From contig NC_082618.1 in NCBI RefSeq assembly GCF_030936135.1, positions 7,351,034-7,415,033 on the forward strand: a DNA stretch of 64,000 nucleotides, in the 5' to 3' direction. A model generated the notes under the pieces. The model worked only from the letters and a program-made list of their open reading frames with translations, made no database searches and was not told the DNA's origin. How positions within the stretch are numbered: position 1 is the stretch's first letter; the number at the start of each line of letters is the position of its first letter. Positions 28,288 to 40,300 of the stretch are shown here, in pieces. The stretch comes from Gavia stellata. Its lineage: Eukaryota > Chordata > Aves > Gaviiformes > Gaviidae. A program made the position numbers and the translations under genes.

Positions 28288-31200
28288 TCAGCCATCTGCA
28301 GGGGACAGGAAAGCACCTGAGAAGTGATTGTAGTCACGGTTTGAGTCCCAGATTTCTATCCACCTAAGAAAGAAAGAACAGTTAGAGCCTACGAAAGCAC
28401 ACTGGGGTGTTGCTGAATGAAGTGAGTTTTAAAGATTCAAAGGAACAGAACAAAACAACCCTGACAGGAGCTGTTGCAGTTCTGCAATCCCAACACATTC
28501 TCTCTCCTAAGTCTTACCAGGGGATTTGTTTTCTATCACAACACAATTTTTGCTTTGCTTCATAGAGAAACGACAGGAAGAGAGACTGCTATGAGAGCTC
28601 CATCTCTTCCATAAAGGAGGACTTCCAAATTCAACTCCAGATTTTGGATTCCACTCTGAGGGTGGAGTGAGACTTTGAAGCACTTTGAATGTCGGCATCT
28701 ACATTACTCGGGCTGCAGGTTTATCGCTAGGATTCAGATGACAGAAGAAATGGACCTGCACCTCTGCTTACTGGGTCACTAAACACCATCTCATAAGCAT
28801 AACTGAAAATATGCCTTAAAAACTGTGAGCCTCTATCCTAAGTGGAGTAAACAGTATTTTTCGTATTACACTTTACAGGTCCTATGGCAAAGCTTAGAAA
28901 TTTGAAGTAAATTACCCAATAATAGCTGCTGGAATAAGAAGAATTACAGCCCCGAAGAGAAATGGGAATCCCCTCATGAAGTGCAAGCTGGCAGGGTAGA
29001 GAGAGTTGAACACTCCTGTAGCCACAAGTGAACACAGCCCTTCCACACAGGCAACCGAAGCAAAGAGAGCACCTGGAGAAGATACATAGGAGGTTAATGG
29101 TGAGACAGCCCTGGCTGCAAATGTCTTTAACACATCACCTTTGGTGGGATTCTGTGCATCTTTCTAAGGGTTTGCATTTCCCATCAGAAAACTGATGTCT
29201 GATTATCAAGCGTGGCAAGCAAGAGCTGGGAGCAGAGATCAGGCACACGGTGCCGGCCTGGCAGGCCAAACCTGTCAAGCTCAGCTTCTCTGTAGCCAGG
29301 ACCACCTCACTGACTTCCAGAATGTGTATCGCCAGAGCTGACCAGGGATATTACATATCAGCTGGATTGTAACTGCTTAAGACAGGGCTATATAGATCTG
29401 TTTACTGCCAAGCACATCTTATCACTTGTTAAACATTAAGTTCAGCAGAAGACTGCACTTTATAGATTTAGCATCATAAATCTGCTATCAAGTGTGCACC
29501 ACCTTCATTCTAATATAAGAAACACGAATTGTGCAAAGTCACCTTTCAATCTTTCCCACCTCGATTCCCTCCTCCCCTGCCTGCTTGCAAAGGCATTCCT
29601 ATGCAGCGTTTAACAGCAAGTGCAAGCTCTTCAAACAAGTTACTGTAAGAAAGGCAAATATGCTCCTCCTATGGGTTATCCATGATCTTTCACCATGGTC
29701 AATGATATATCGCTCTAACAACACTGTGTTTCTTCCCACTGTTACTGATCTACAGAAAAAAGTCATGGTCAGGGAAATCACTATTTTCTGCTCATTATAT
29801 AATCCATTTTAACTCTTGCTCCTTGTAAAAGTTTTGGAAACAAACGGATGAATGAACTATTCCTGAGCTTGAATGCAATCCTTTTCACCTTGCTTTTCTT
29901 CTCTTGTCCTCATCTTGAAATCGTAGCAAGTCTAAATGGATGAATGACAATTATTCTGAAAAAATAAAGCGTTTCCCTGGGCCTCAGGCTGAGCGCAGGG
30001 GCACAGGACTCCAAAGGACCTAGGGAAGTCCTAACCTCCCAAAGCAGTTTGTTTTCAATGTTCCAAGAAGACAGTGTTTCAGGATGTGGCTTAAGCATAG
30101 TGGCTAACTCCTTACCCTGTTCCGTCTCACTGACCAGCTTGGAGAGCTTGGCTCTGATGACTGGGGTGGCTGCCATGGAAAGGAACAGAATCCCATAACC
30201 TATGAGAAAGATACAGCACATTAGGGAAAGCTCAGCTGAAAAATAAAGGCTCCAAAGTCAGTCCCAGAAATCTGTAGCTCCAGGCAGTTTCTCCCTGCTA
30301 TATTTAGACCCAATTCACCCCCCTGCATCTCACGATGCACTTTAGTCTGTGTCTGCAGTGTAATACAGCTTCTAATATTCTAGGAACTATATGGCCGTAC
30401 TTTCAACTTCAGTGTTTGGCCAGCTTTGCTGTTAGCAAGCCACACTTTTGTTGGTACACGAGCCAAAACGGAGGCAGAACTTCCTCCACGTGCTTGAACT
30501 CCCAGAAGCACGCTGCCCTCCTGCATCTACTGGCATGTCTAAGCTAAGAGCCTGAGATAGAGGGATTTAAGAATTCGGCATCACCTGTAAACATCAGTGG
30601 TGTTGTAGTAGCAAGAGAAATCACAACCAGTCCAGAAATATTGGAGATCAATCCTATCTCTGCCACCCAGGTGTCTTGGAGGCAGAGCTGCAGCAGCCGC
30701 AGCCCTCCCAGGCTGCTCAGGTAAGCCAGGTAACTGGCGGCTGAGCCGTACCCAATGAGGTCAGCGGCCCAGCAGAGAGGGGAGCCAAGCTCATACAAAA
30801 CAAAGAGGTCCTTGGTTCCAAAATGTACCGTGACAAGAAGAAAGAAAGCCAGGGAGTAAAGAGCGAGCTTCCGCCTGGAGCTCAAGTGTTCTGGGGCCGT
30901 GTACAGCCTGTAGACAGCCTTGTAATGGCTGAGCGTGAACAGCTTGGCTGGTTTCTGCTGCTTCACTGATTCCTTAAGACAGAAAGCAGCATAGAGAGCG
31001 GCAGCAAGGCTGGCAGCAAGCACGAGCCAAAAGGGGTTGATGTACCCCTGAGCCTTGCGCCACTGGCCGCCACCGATGCTGGCCAGCATGCCCGCGATGC
31101 CGAGGCACGCCTCGAGGACAGCGACGCGAAATGTACGTGCGCGTTTGTCGCTGGTGTCGGCCACGTAGGCGAAGCAGCTGGCCAGGATCAGGTTGTAGTC

Positions 31201-31784
31201 TCCCATGAGGCCGCTCAAAACGCGTCCAAGGAGAAAGTAGGCAACGTGCAGGTGCAGGTACATGACGAGAAGATAGATGGCCGCTTGCACGGCCATACCC
31301 ACTGCCGGCAGGATGAGCGCCGGACGGCGGCCTACGCTGTCGCTCCATGGTCCGAAGAGAGTCACGGAGAAGAGCCCAACGAAGAAGCCTCCCAGGTTGA
31401 TGTAGAGGTTCCAGTGGGAGACCAGCGCTTCCACCTCCTGCAAGAGAAAGAGGCAGCTGAGGCCGCGGGCCGGCAGCGCCCAGCGCCGCCCCGGAGCTCC
31501 CCGGGAGGCGGCAGCACCCCCGCTCCCCGCGCCCGCTCCCCCACCTGCCGCAGGGGGTCGGCGGCGGCGCTGCCGTTCCCGCAGCCGGCGGGGCTGCTGG
31601 CGTTGGGGCCGCTGTAGCCGCGCTCGGCCCCCAGCCGGTCCCAGAGGTACTGGGTGGCGAGCGGGCCCTGCAGGCCGAGGGACAGCGTGGCCAGGAAGAG
31701 GAGCGGCTCGACGGCGGGCAGCGGCGGGCAGCGGCGGGCGGGCGGCGGCGGGGCGGCGGGGGGCTGCGGCGGCGGGGCGGCCAT
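28288..31784 (-). CDS. SLC46A1: SLC46A1, proton-coupled folate transporter (PCFT)
   Basis: Plasma-membrane H+/folate symporter of the major facilitator superfamily that takes up folate in the upper gut and at the choroid plexus. Five minus-strand exons join in phase: 31545-31784, 30585-31437, 30116-30199, 28916-29072, 28288-28363; 469 aa (human 459). The N-terminus is a GC-encoded Pro/Ala stretch. TM1 follows ([21 protein letters not shown]), then an extracellular loop with NAS and NGS glycosylation sequons. The loop 2-3 signature WSDSVGRRP keeps the Asp and Arg residues known to be essential. Also conserved are [30 protein letters not shown] and [19 protein letters not shown]. The last exon encodes 24 residues after the shared glycine, starting [10 protein letters not shown], unlike the mammalian tail (MLEKADPHLEF). 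Reading through the exon 4 donor would stop at once (GGG TAA). The neighbour SLC13A2 is divergently placed, as in mammals. Confidence 0.95.
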
Positions 31785-32000
31785 GGCGGCGGCGGGCGGA
31801 GGAGCGGCGCGCTCCGCCCGGGACGGGCTGCCCCGCCGCCCGGCCCCGCCGCGCTCCGCCCCGCCGCCGCCCGGAGGGAAGCGGGGCGGGGGCCTTGTGC
31901 CTCCCCGTCGCTCTTCCTGCCGCAAGACGGGGAGGGGACCGGCTCTGCCTTTGCACCGCGTTCCGAACAACGGGACCCGGCGGCAGGGCCTGAACGCGGG
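31440..32000 (-). promoter_or_regulatory. SLC46A1 CpG-rich promoter and first exon island
   Basis: This is a compact CpG-dense block around the SLC46A1 ATG (31784-31782) inside otherwise AT-rich DNA. The ATG context, gccgccgccATGG, is a strong Kozak match. A TATA-less island promoter is inferred. Confidence 0.6.
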
Positions 32001-34232
32001 GCGTTACACCCCGGTTGTGTTACTTACCGATGGATGGTTAAAGAAATTTACGCTTCAACCCTGATTTTTTTCTTGTCGTCAAACACAGGAAGAGTTATAA
32101 TCAACATTTCCAGTGCACTAGGATCAGAGAAGTGGCGTAGTTAGCCATGTGTCACCACTTCTGTTAATTCACAGCACATTAGAAAATACTTCTGTTTCTA
32201 AAGGACAAAATCACTTACAAGCTGTAACACACGAGGTTTTGGCTGTGCTGTCAGGTCTGCTGTTAGGTTTGGTCTGCCTCGAAGAGCAGATCAGTAAGCA
32301 AAGACCAAGTTGTTCTTTAAATTCAAAGAACACAATTCAGAGTATTAGATTAACCCGTTTATATAAACTGGAGTAGTTCCAAATTAATGTAAATTGGCAT
32401 CACTCCTTTGACACCATTGGGCAGTGTTAATGGGCTACAGGTAAAGCTCTAACAAATCCCCCTGAAGATACAAACCATTCATTTTGCAGTAACACACAGA
32501 GCCCATCTCTAGCATCTTTGAAAGTAACACGACTCACGTAGCAGTGGAAACAATCGCTGTGGACGTGCTGCTTCTGAAGAACAAGCACAATTCATTAGCT
32601 GCGGTCCTTCTGCGTTGTTACTTCCATCCCATAGGCAAGACTGCAGCTGGAGGCCAACCTTCGTGTTACAGAGATGTGAAAACAAGAGGTTTCCTCTCAG
32701 ATTTTGATTGCAACCTTAGGACGTAAAAGCAGAAAGTAGAAAAACTACTTTGCCATTCACTGATTTTGTCACTGCACCTTTTCAGACACTAATTCAACAT
32801 TACGTGGATGCAAAAGTGTGGGGGAATATAATTCATTTGAAAGCTCTTTCTCATTCTTTTTGTACCAAGGGTGAAATGCTAAAGCTCACGATTGGCAGCT
32901 ATTTAACATGATGCTGTTTCTTGTGAGCAATATGCCTAAGTCAGGCTTGCAAGAGAGCTGTGAGTTTGCAGTTCTGGCAACCGAAACCCACTGTTTTTCA
33001 AACAGAAGCACGTTATTGAAAGAAACCAAGCCCCAGCAGAAAAGGGACGAGAGAGAGAAACAGCGGAAACTCTTTGTTGAGCTGACATCAGATGACCTAA
33101 TGTCTGTGCTTCTCTCTCTCTCTGCCTGAGTAAGCTATAAAAGGAGCTGAGACAATTTATATCCATAAAATGAAAATGTTATCATCATTATCTGAAGTAT
33201 GCACTTGCATGATCTACCAAATAAAGATATCAAAGTGCCATTAGCAAGACACTCCCTTTGGAATTAAAACATTTAGTTCCGTTCCTGCGTATTTACAGAA
33301 CCAAGTGATTCACTACTTGTATTTTGGAAGTTTTCTTGCAACTGGGACCAGAATGTCTGGTAATTTCCCAGTAGAACTTCTTTTTTTTTTCTTTTTTCCC
33401 CATACACCCTGCAAACTACCAAAGCTGTGCCTATAAACCTGCAAGATCAGAAAGGTGAAAAAAAATAGCCCAATGTCTGCAAAGCAATGCACTGTCGCCA
33501 AGTCTTTCCCAATGCACTGAGGTATAACAGGCTGTGTCAGAAAGGGTTACCAGGTTCCCTCTGTGGCCCTAAGCCTTTCTTATAACATACTGGGCTGCCA
33601 TGTGGGAGGAACTGAGTTCTGGCCAGACCTTAACGTTTCCCCTCTTGCTCTTTGAGTAGAAGAAAACAGAATTGTCATGAGGATCACACAAAGAGGGATG
33701 CCCCTGCTCTCAAGTGGTAAGGACTGTAAGTCCCTTTCTGCATGGGGACTTGATGTGGCATCTGGTGACAGGAGCTCTGCTCTAGTGGATTTTGCTACCC
33801 AACCAATTTCTCAGCGGATACAATGATGCTTATATAACATTTTGTGTAGATGTTTCTAATCTCTATATTTGAGTATTACAGATGCAGATGTGTTTTTCAG
33901 TAGTCTATGTATTTTTAAAACAATTTTCAAGTTATTATGGAGGGAGCTGTTTCTCTCTTTTGTGGGAGGAATAATGGTACCTGTTCAAAGAAGACATTAT
34001 TAAATACCAAAACATTATTATTCTTTAAACAAAGCATAGGTCATTTCAGGCTGCTTTTAATAAACCTACTTGGTCCACAAGGAGTTAATTCCTGGATTTA
34101 CCAGTTATCAGGAAGATTGTCTTAAGAAAGTTCCTGGTCTGACACTCTTTTGCTGTCCCCTCCCTTCTTTGTTCTCTTCCTTCTTTCTCCGATTACAGTT
34201 CCAAAAACAACACCCAACCTCCTGAGGTCAAT
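32001..34232. other. SLC46A1-SLC13A2 divergent spacer
   Basis: AT-rich sequence of about 2.2 kb between two divergent transporter genes. I see no gene, RNA or repeat family. Poly-T tracts occur near 33381. Regulatory elements for either gene may lie here but none is identified, apart from the SLC13A2 proximal promoter described next. Confidence 0.5.
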
Positions 34233-34259
34233 GGTTAATATTCCCGAGTGTTTATATAG
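34233..34259 (+). promoter_or_regulatory. SLC13A2 proximal promoter: HNF1 half-site and TATA box
   Basis: A TATATAG box at 34253-34259 lies about 50 bases before the SLC13A2 ATG. An HNF1 half-site (ggttaat, 34233-34239) is 14 bases upstream of it. The spacing suits a start near 34283 and a short leader. A TATA promoter agrees with tissue-restricted kidney and gut expression known for this gene. Confidence 0.55.
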
Positions 34260-34309
34260 TCTCCAGCAGCAGACCTCAGGCCTTTCAGCACTGGGCTAGC
34301 TCCAGCACC

Positions 34310-37300
34310 ATGGCTGGCTTCTTGGAGATGACCCTAGTCTTCAGGAAATACCTGATCATAGTGTTTGTACCCCTTTTGTTTCTTGCTCTGCCTCTGGCTC
34401 TTCCTACCAAGGTAAGAACTTTTAAAATTAAATTTGAGAGCCAAATCTCCAAACCTCTCCTTAGAGTTGTTCCTTTTAAGTGACAGAGCTGAAGAGAACA
34501 TACAGATTCTTTCTCAGATGCACTTCCTTCATTTTGCTTGAAGATCTTTTTTTTTTTTTTCTCAGCAGACTTTGACTACTGATAGTGGGGGAATATAAAA
34601 GCAATAGGAAATAGATGGATGAACAGATACATGTGTGACTGCATATTCTAGACGAATGCTCATTGACATGCAATTTTGTAACTTCTGCTTTGCATCTGAT
34701 TTAGCAAAGCACTTTCTATGCTGAAGTTCATACATGTGAACCTAAGTTACAATCTAAGGCTCAATTTTAACCCCCCTTCTGATTTTCTAAAAGTGTCCAG
34801 TCCCTATCCTCTTTTAATTTTTCCTTGTTGTCATTGCCAGACAGAAAAGGCATTTTTCTTGGTCAGATGGACAAGGCATTCTGATACATAAGGACAAAAT
34901 AATATGCATTTCACTCTTTTTTTAGCATATTTCTGTAAGAATCTGTCCAAACAATGATTTAAAATTTAAAATTTCAAGTCCTGAAGACACCTTGCTTAGG
35001 ATTCCTTCTGAAAAAGTTAACTACAAAACCCGGTAGTAGTGGAGCAAGTATTTCTGAGACATTGATCATTTAAATACAGCACTGTGAGCAGGCAGACTGC
35101 CAGCATTGTGCTGCTTCTTCACTTTGGCTTATTTCTCCCCTCCTAATCTCTTCATGCAGACAGATCTAATCTCTGGTCTTCAGGTCTCTTGTTACAGTCC
35201 CAGCATCATTAAATAGCTAGTCCCAATCTACCTCTCCTGTCACTGCTCTTTGGATGTCAAGTCCTAGCTCTTTCCTCTGGTCTCTGCCTGCCTGCCTGTC
35301 TCCTGATCCCTGCTGACTCCCCGTTCCTAGTCTCCTTTGGCAAGCTTCCCTCTTCACTCCACTAGCTCTTCCCTGTCTTTTTGTGCAGCCTGTCCCAAAG
35401 CTCCTTCTTCCTCACAGCTCTTTTTGAGTGTTATCAGAGACTTTGGAGCTATGACCAGAGGATTGCAAGCAAGAATGATAGAGTGTCACTAGCTTGAGGT
35501 GAAATGTGGTAACTGATCAGGCGTGTCCTTCTATTCCCTTGCTATGCAAATAAAATAGCTTAAACTATCACTTAAAAGCTTACTAAGAAGAAAAACAGAA
35601 AAAGTACTTTTTTGCTAGTTAACTTTCCATAGGCAAAAGAGTTACTGAAGTTTAAAGAGATCTGGATCAGAAAAGTTCTAAGTAGCCAGAAAGAGATTTT
35701 TTTTTTTTTTTTTGTCCTGAGGCCACAAGTTCAAACTTACTTGCTAGAGTCATTGTTACCATACAATAAGTCCTTAGTATTGTCTGTGGAATGATTTGGC
35801 AATCTTGGTTCAGTTCCTCTTTGAAAATTACTCTCTCTGGTTTCTATGTAGTCACAACACAAAGATTTAAAAGGTCCTGGATTTTTCCCTTTGCAATCTG
35901 TAAGAAGATTTCTTGTGTTAGAATTATGCATCGTGGTACTGCTAAGCAGGAAAAGCTGGTACCTCAGCATGCAGAGTTGTAAGCAGACAACTTACAGGAT
36001 GGAATTTCACATTTTTCTACTCTGTTGAGCTATTAACCTACCCTATAATGACAGAGCACTGGACACGGAACTATTACAAATAAGAGCAAACAATGCTGAA
36101 GGTTTTGTCTGAAGACAGAGGAATGTCCTTACAGGACAACTGAAAAGCCTTATTCCAGCTTTTACTGTGAGCCTGTTTACAGCAGGCTGGAAGAGAATAC
36201 CACTGTGCATATGATATATGTTCCATATGTTGCTGGGGTCTCTCAAAAGGCACCCACTGGCATCTCTTAATAACAAAAATGGGAGAAAAAGGATCATCAA
36301 AATGGGAAATTGCTTTCAGTGCTTGATGGGATGTATAATTAAGGTTCTTACTGCTCTCATTCAAAAATAAGGCTCAAAAAGACATCTTTTCGTCTTTTCA
36401 TGAATCTCTTTCAGTTTTATTTCTCCAACCCTGCTGCTTTGGTAATTTACCACGTAGATTGCTATCTTCTTCTTTCCTCCAGACTACTCAGCCCCCCTGT
36501 TCATCCTTTCCCTTCACCAGCTCTGTAACTCCCGTGCCATGTTCAGAAGTCCTAAGCATGTTCTAAAGCATCACAAGTTTGACCCTGCCAGCCACTATTC
36601 CAGCTCCTTGGTTTACTTCTCTGTAATGTAGCCGTTACGATTTCCATATCTTTATTGTTTTCTCAATAAGCCTCGCTACATTTTCATTCATACTGTCCAG
36701 TATATTTTAGTGGACAGCCTTGATCCAAGCCCATGCAACCACTTTTTTCTTCCTTTGCATTTGCTGATGCCTGTTATTATGCTAGTTCCAAAATGAGAAA
36801 GACACTGTAACCTGCAATGTTACTTTTCCTTGCTTTCTTCATCAGCCCAGCCATATGAAAATCTGTTGTGACGTGCTATTTTGAATATTTTTAGTGTATG
36901 GGACTGAGTTAAACAGTTTTAGATAAAATTTGGAGTAGTTGTCCTAAGCAGAACTAAATCAATATTTTCTCAGAAAAAGAGTACCATGGAACAGGGGATC
37001 ATACTTTCTTCAAAGAAACAAGTCAACGCCATTGGAAGCTGAAACTGATCTGTGACCAGTTTGGCATTAAGCCTTTCAAAGTCTGTACTAAGCTAAAAAT
37101 CCAATGAAAAATAGATAAAAGTATTTATAGTACAAGGAATCCAAGCTGTTGAAATTAGTTCGGGTTCATCTGGGCCATGTCCTGAAACACGCAGTGAAAA
37201 AAGTGGAGAAACCTTGACTGGATCAGTAACTATTTCTGCAACGCAAAGACAGAACTATATAAAAAGAAAATACCACCATCAGCAAAACCAAGAAGTCTGT

Positions 37301-40300
37301 GCAGGGTCTGCCAATTCCTTATCATGAAGGGTTCAAAGTCATCAATTTGTTTCTTTTCCTAAGTTTCTCGTTTTTCCCCATTGGAGGCCCCAATCTTTTC
37401 CTCACAGTTCTGACAAGGTTGTTGAATAGCTTGTCATTTGATTAGGATCTGCATAGGCAGGAGGATAGACGGGAGAGAAAGATAGAAAATAACCTTTTCT
37501 CAAATCCCTTTATCAGGCAATGAATATAATTATGGGCTGTTGCCTTCTCAAAGCCTAAGTGAGGTGTACAGTCTGTTCTAATTGCATGTACTCTTCTTCC
37601 GTCAGGAGGCCCAATGTGGTTATGTCATCATAGTGATGGCACTGTTCTGGTGCACAGAAGCCTTGCCGTTGGCTGTCACAGCTCTCTTTCCTGTCCTGCT
37701 GTTCCCACTAATGAATATCATGGATTCAACAACAGTAAGAGATCTTACTCTATACCTGTTTGCCTATGTATTTATCGGTCAGCTTCTCTTATTCTGGGAT
37801 TATTTCCAGGGTGATTTTCAGAGTGTGGTGCAAAGAAGAGAAAATTGCACTATTGTTACACAGGGAATAGTCTGTCCTCTCCATGGAACAGAACTTGCGT
37901 GAGCCTAGAGTGAACTCTGGCTGGAGTTGCTAATCTGAACTCAAAGCAAATTCACTGTTTAGATGCAATCCATAATTACTGTGTGCTAATGTCTTTGGGA
38001 CAAGATCCTCCCTCAGAAAATGCATTCTCTCTTGGTTTCCCATCACTATTTTCTCTCCCTTGTTCCATGTTACAGGTCTGCCGGGAGTACTTGAAGGACA
38101 CCAATATGCTTTTTATTGGGGGACTGCTGATGGCCATTGCTATTGAAAATTGGCACCTACACAAGCGTGTTGCTCTGCGGGTCTTGCTTATCACTGGTGT
38201 CAGACCAGCCCTGTGAGTAACAGTCGTGAAAATGCTGTGGGATAAAGAACTTTATGGCATTAGTTCCTATCTCAGAGTTGCCTGTAGTCTCCTATGATGT
38301 GAATCTGCAAATCATATCCTACAAATGCTTTTCTACAGTCCAAGTGAGTTAGTGCCTGAGCAAACCTTGCAAATGGGAATCCTTTCATGTGTTACAGACC
38401 TGGTGTCTCTCTTCTGAATTCCAAATGGCTTTAGGTGGAGAAATAGCAACGAGAGAGTCAATTCTGAAAAGACAAGGGTGCTGCTAGGCTTGGCCAGAAG
38501 CACAGCTTTAGACAGTCAGGAAAGACTACAGCTGAAACACAGAAAACATATACTCTCTAACTGTTATACTGATTGCAAAGAGAAGAGAAAATACAGGGAC
38601 GCTTGCTTTGAAAACAACAAATGTTTACCAGACTAGAACTTTAAGCTATGCAGAGGCTACATGGCCCTATTTAATTTGTCTCAGACCATGAGAAGAGGGA
38701 ATACTGAAGGAAATTACAAAGCAATAGAATAAAAATGCATACAAGATAAAGCCCTTTTCATCTAATATGTAATCTACATCTCATCTAAAGAATAATTTTG
38801 AGACAAATAACACAGTAATACTGAAACAAGGATTAGAATTTTATATGAGTAAGAAGAGAATCTTAAATGATAGAAGTGGGATAAAATTACAAAAAAAAAA
38901 AGAGATCATCTTCCCTATGGCTTAAACTGATTGCCATTTGGGATCAAATTCAGTTTGCAATTCCTCTTCAAAATATATTATAATACATTAATATGCATTA
39001 TTGGGATGGTATTTCTTCCTCGGAAGCATGCAGAATAAGCAGGATACTGACTAGACAAACTGTTTGTTCCAAGATACCAACTCCCACTTCCCTAGTCATA
39101 AGAATGTAAAAGCACAACTGGCTGAAATTGCAAAAAGAAAAATTTATGTTAAATCTTACTGTGACATTCACAAAGCAGACTAGGGTAAGAGGAAGTGCTA
39201 GGTGTGAATTGCTAAGCATTTTCCAAACCCATTTGTAATCAAAGCTTTGTAATAAAAAAGGGCATTGCAGCACTGAGTTCTGAACTGGCTTTTTCAAACC
39301 TTTTCATTTCAGACTCCTCATGGGTTTCATGATTGTGACCGCCTTCCTGTCCATGTGGATCAGCAATACCGCCACCACTGCCATGATGGTCCCGATAGCA
39401 CAAGCAGTGTTGGAACAGTTGCACAAGTCAGAAATGGAGTCTAGCACAGCTGGCCAAGCATCTGAAAACATCAATAAAGCCTTTGAACTACAGGAAGAGT
39501 CAACTAAAACAGATAGCTCCAAAGAAACAGAGGAAAAATGTGAGTGGGTTATGGCTGTTTTTCTCTTTGGGATAATGGAGGATGACTTGATGCCATCTTC
39601 ACTGTCATTACAGTTGCTAGTAAATTGTAAAAGAAGAATGTGCCAAAAGCATCCTGACTCTATCAGGCAGCATTTATGAGGCTCTTCCCTGAAACAGACA
39701 AAAGCACAGTAAGATCTATTGACTAGGCTGAAGTTAGAAATAGATTGAAAATATGAAGTAATGATAACTGATCAATAAAACAAAAAAATGTATAAATTCT
39801 CCATTAGCTGAAGCCTTTACACGAGGCTTGGTATTTCCTTATATATTGATGTTAGTTCAATTATTATCTACTGTGTAACTTACCAGATAATAGGGACTTT
39901 CCGAGGGAAAATTTCTGGCTTATTTCATGCCAGAAGGTTAGGGATTAAAATGACCTTTCTAATCCAAAGATATACAATCATGCAACAATATCTCTTTGTC
40001 TGCTGTCTTGCCCTCTTCCCATCTTTGAGACAACTCAAGTGTTTCTGGATGTAAATCTCAGTGCCAGCAGTCTGGTGCTGGTACAGGATGAGTTCCCTTC
40101 GGTCCAACTCCTCTGACTCTGTTGTCCCTCCCTGAATTCTTGCCTCTCTCCCCACCACGTGCAGTTCAGACTTTGCCCTAGTTCACCAAGAAGTGTCAAC
40201 AGTATGTTGGGACTTCATCACACATTTCAAATTCTATTCCTCTGAAAAACTGCTCTGTATCAAGACAACCAGTGAAAATGGACAGAAGATCAAAGAATTA

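Noticed and set aside
34300-34318. REST/NRSF-like sequence over the SLC13A2 start codon (ccagcaccatggctgg)
   Set aside because: The left half fits but the right half fails at key positions, and the overlap with the Kozak and ATG explains the similarity.
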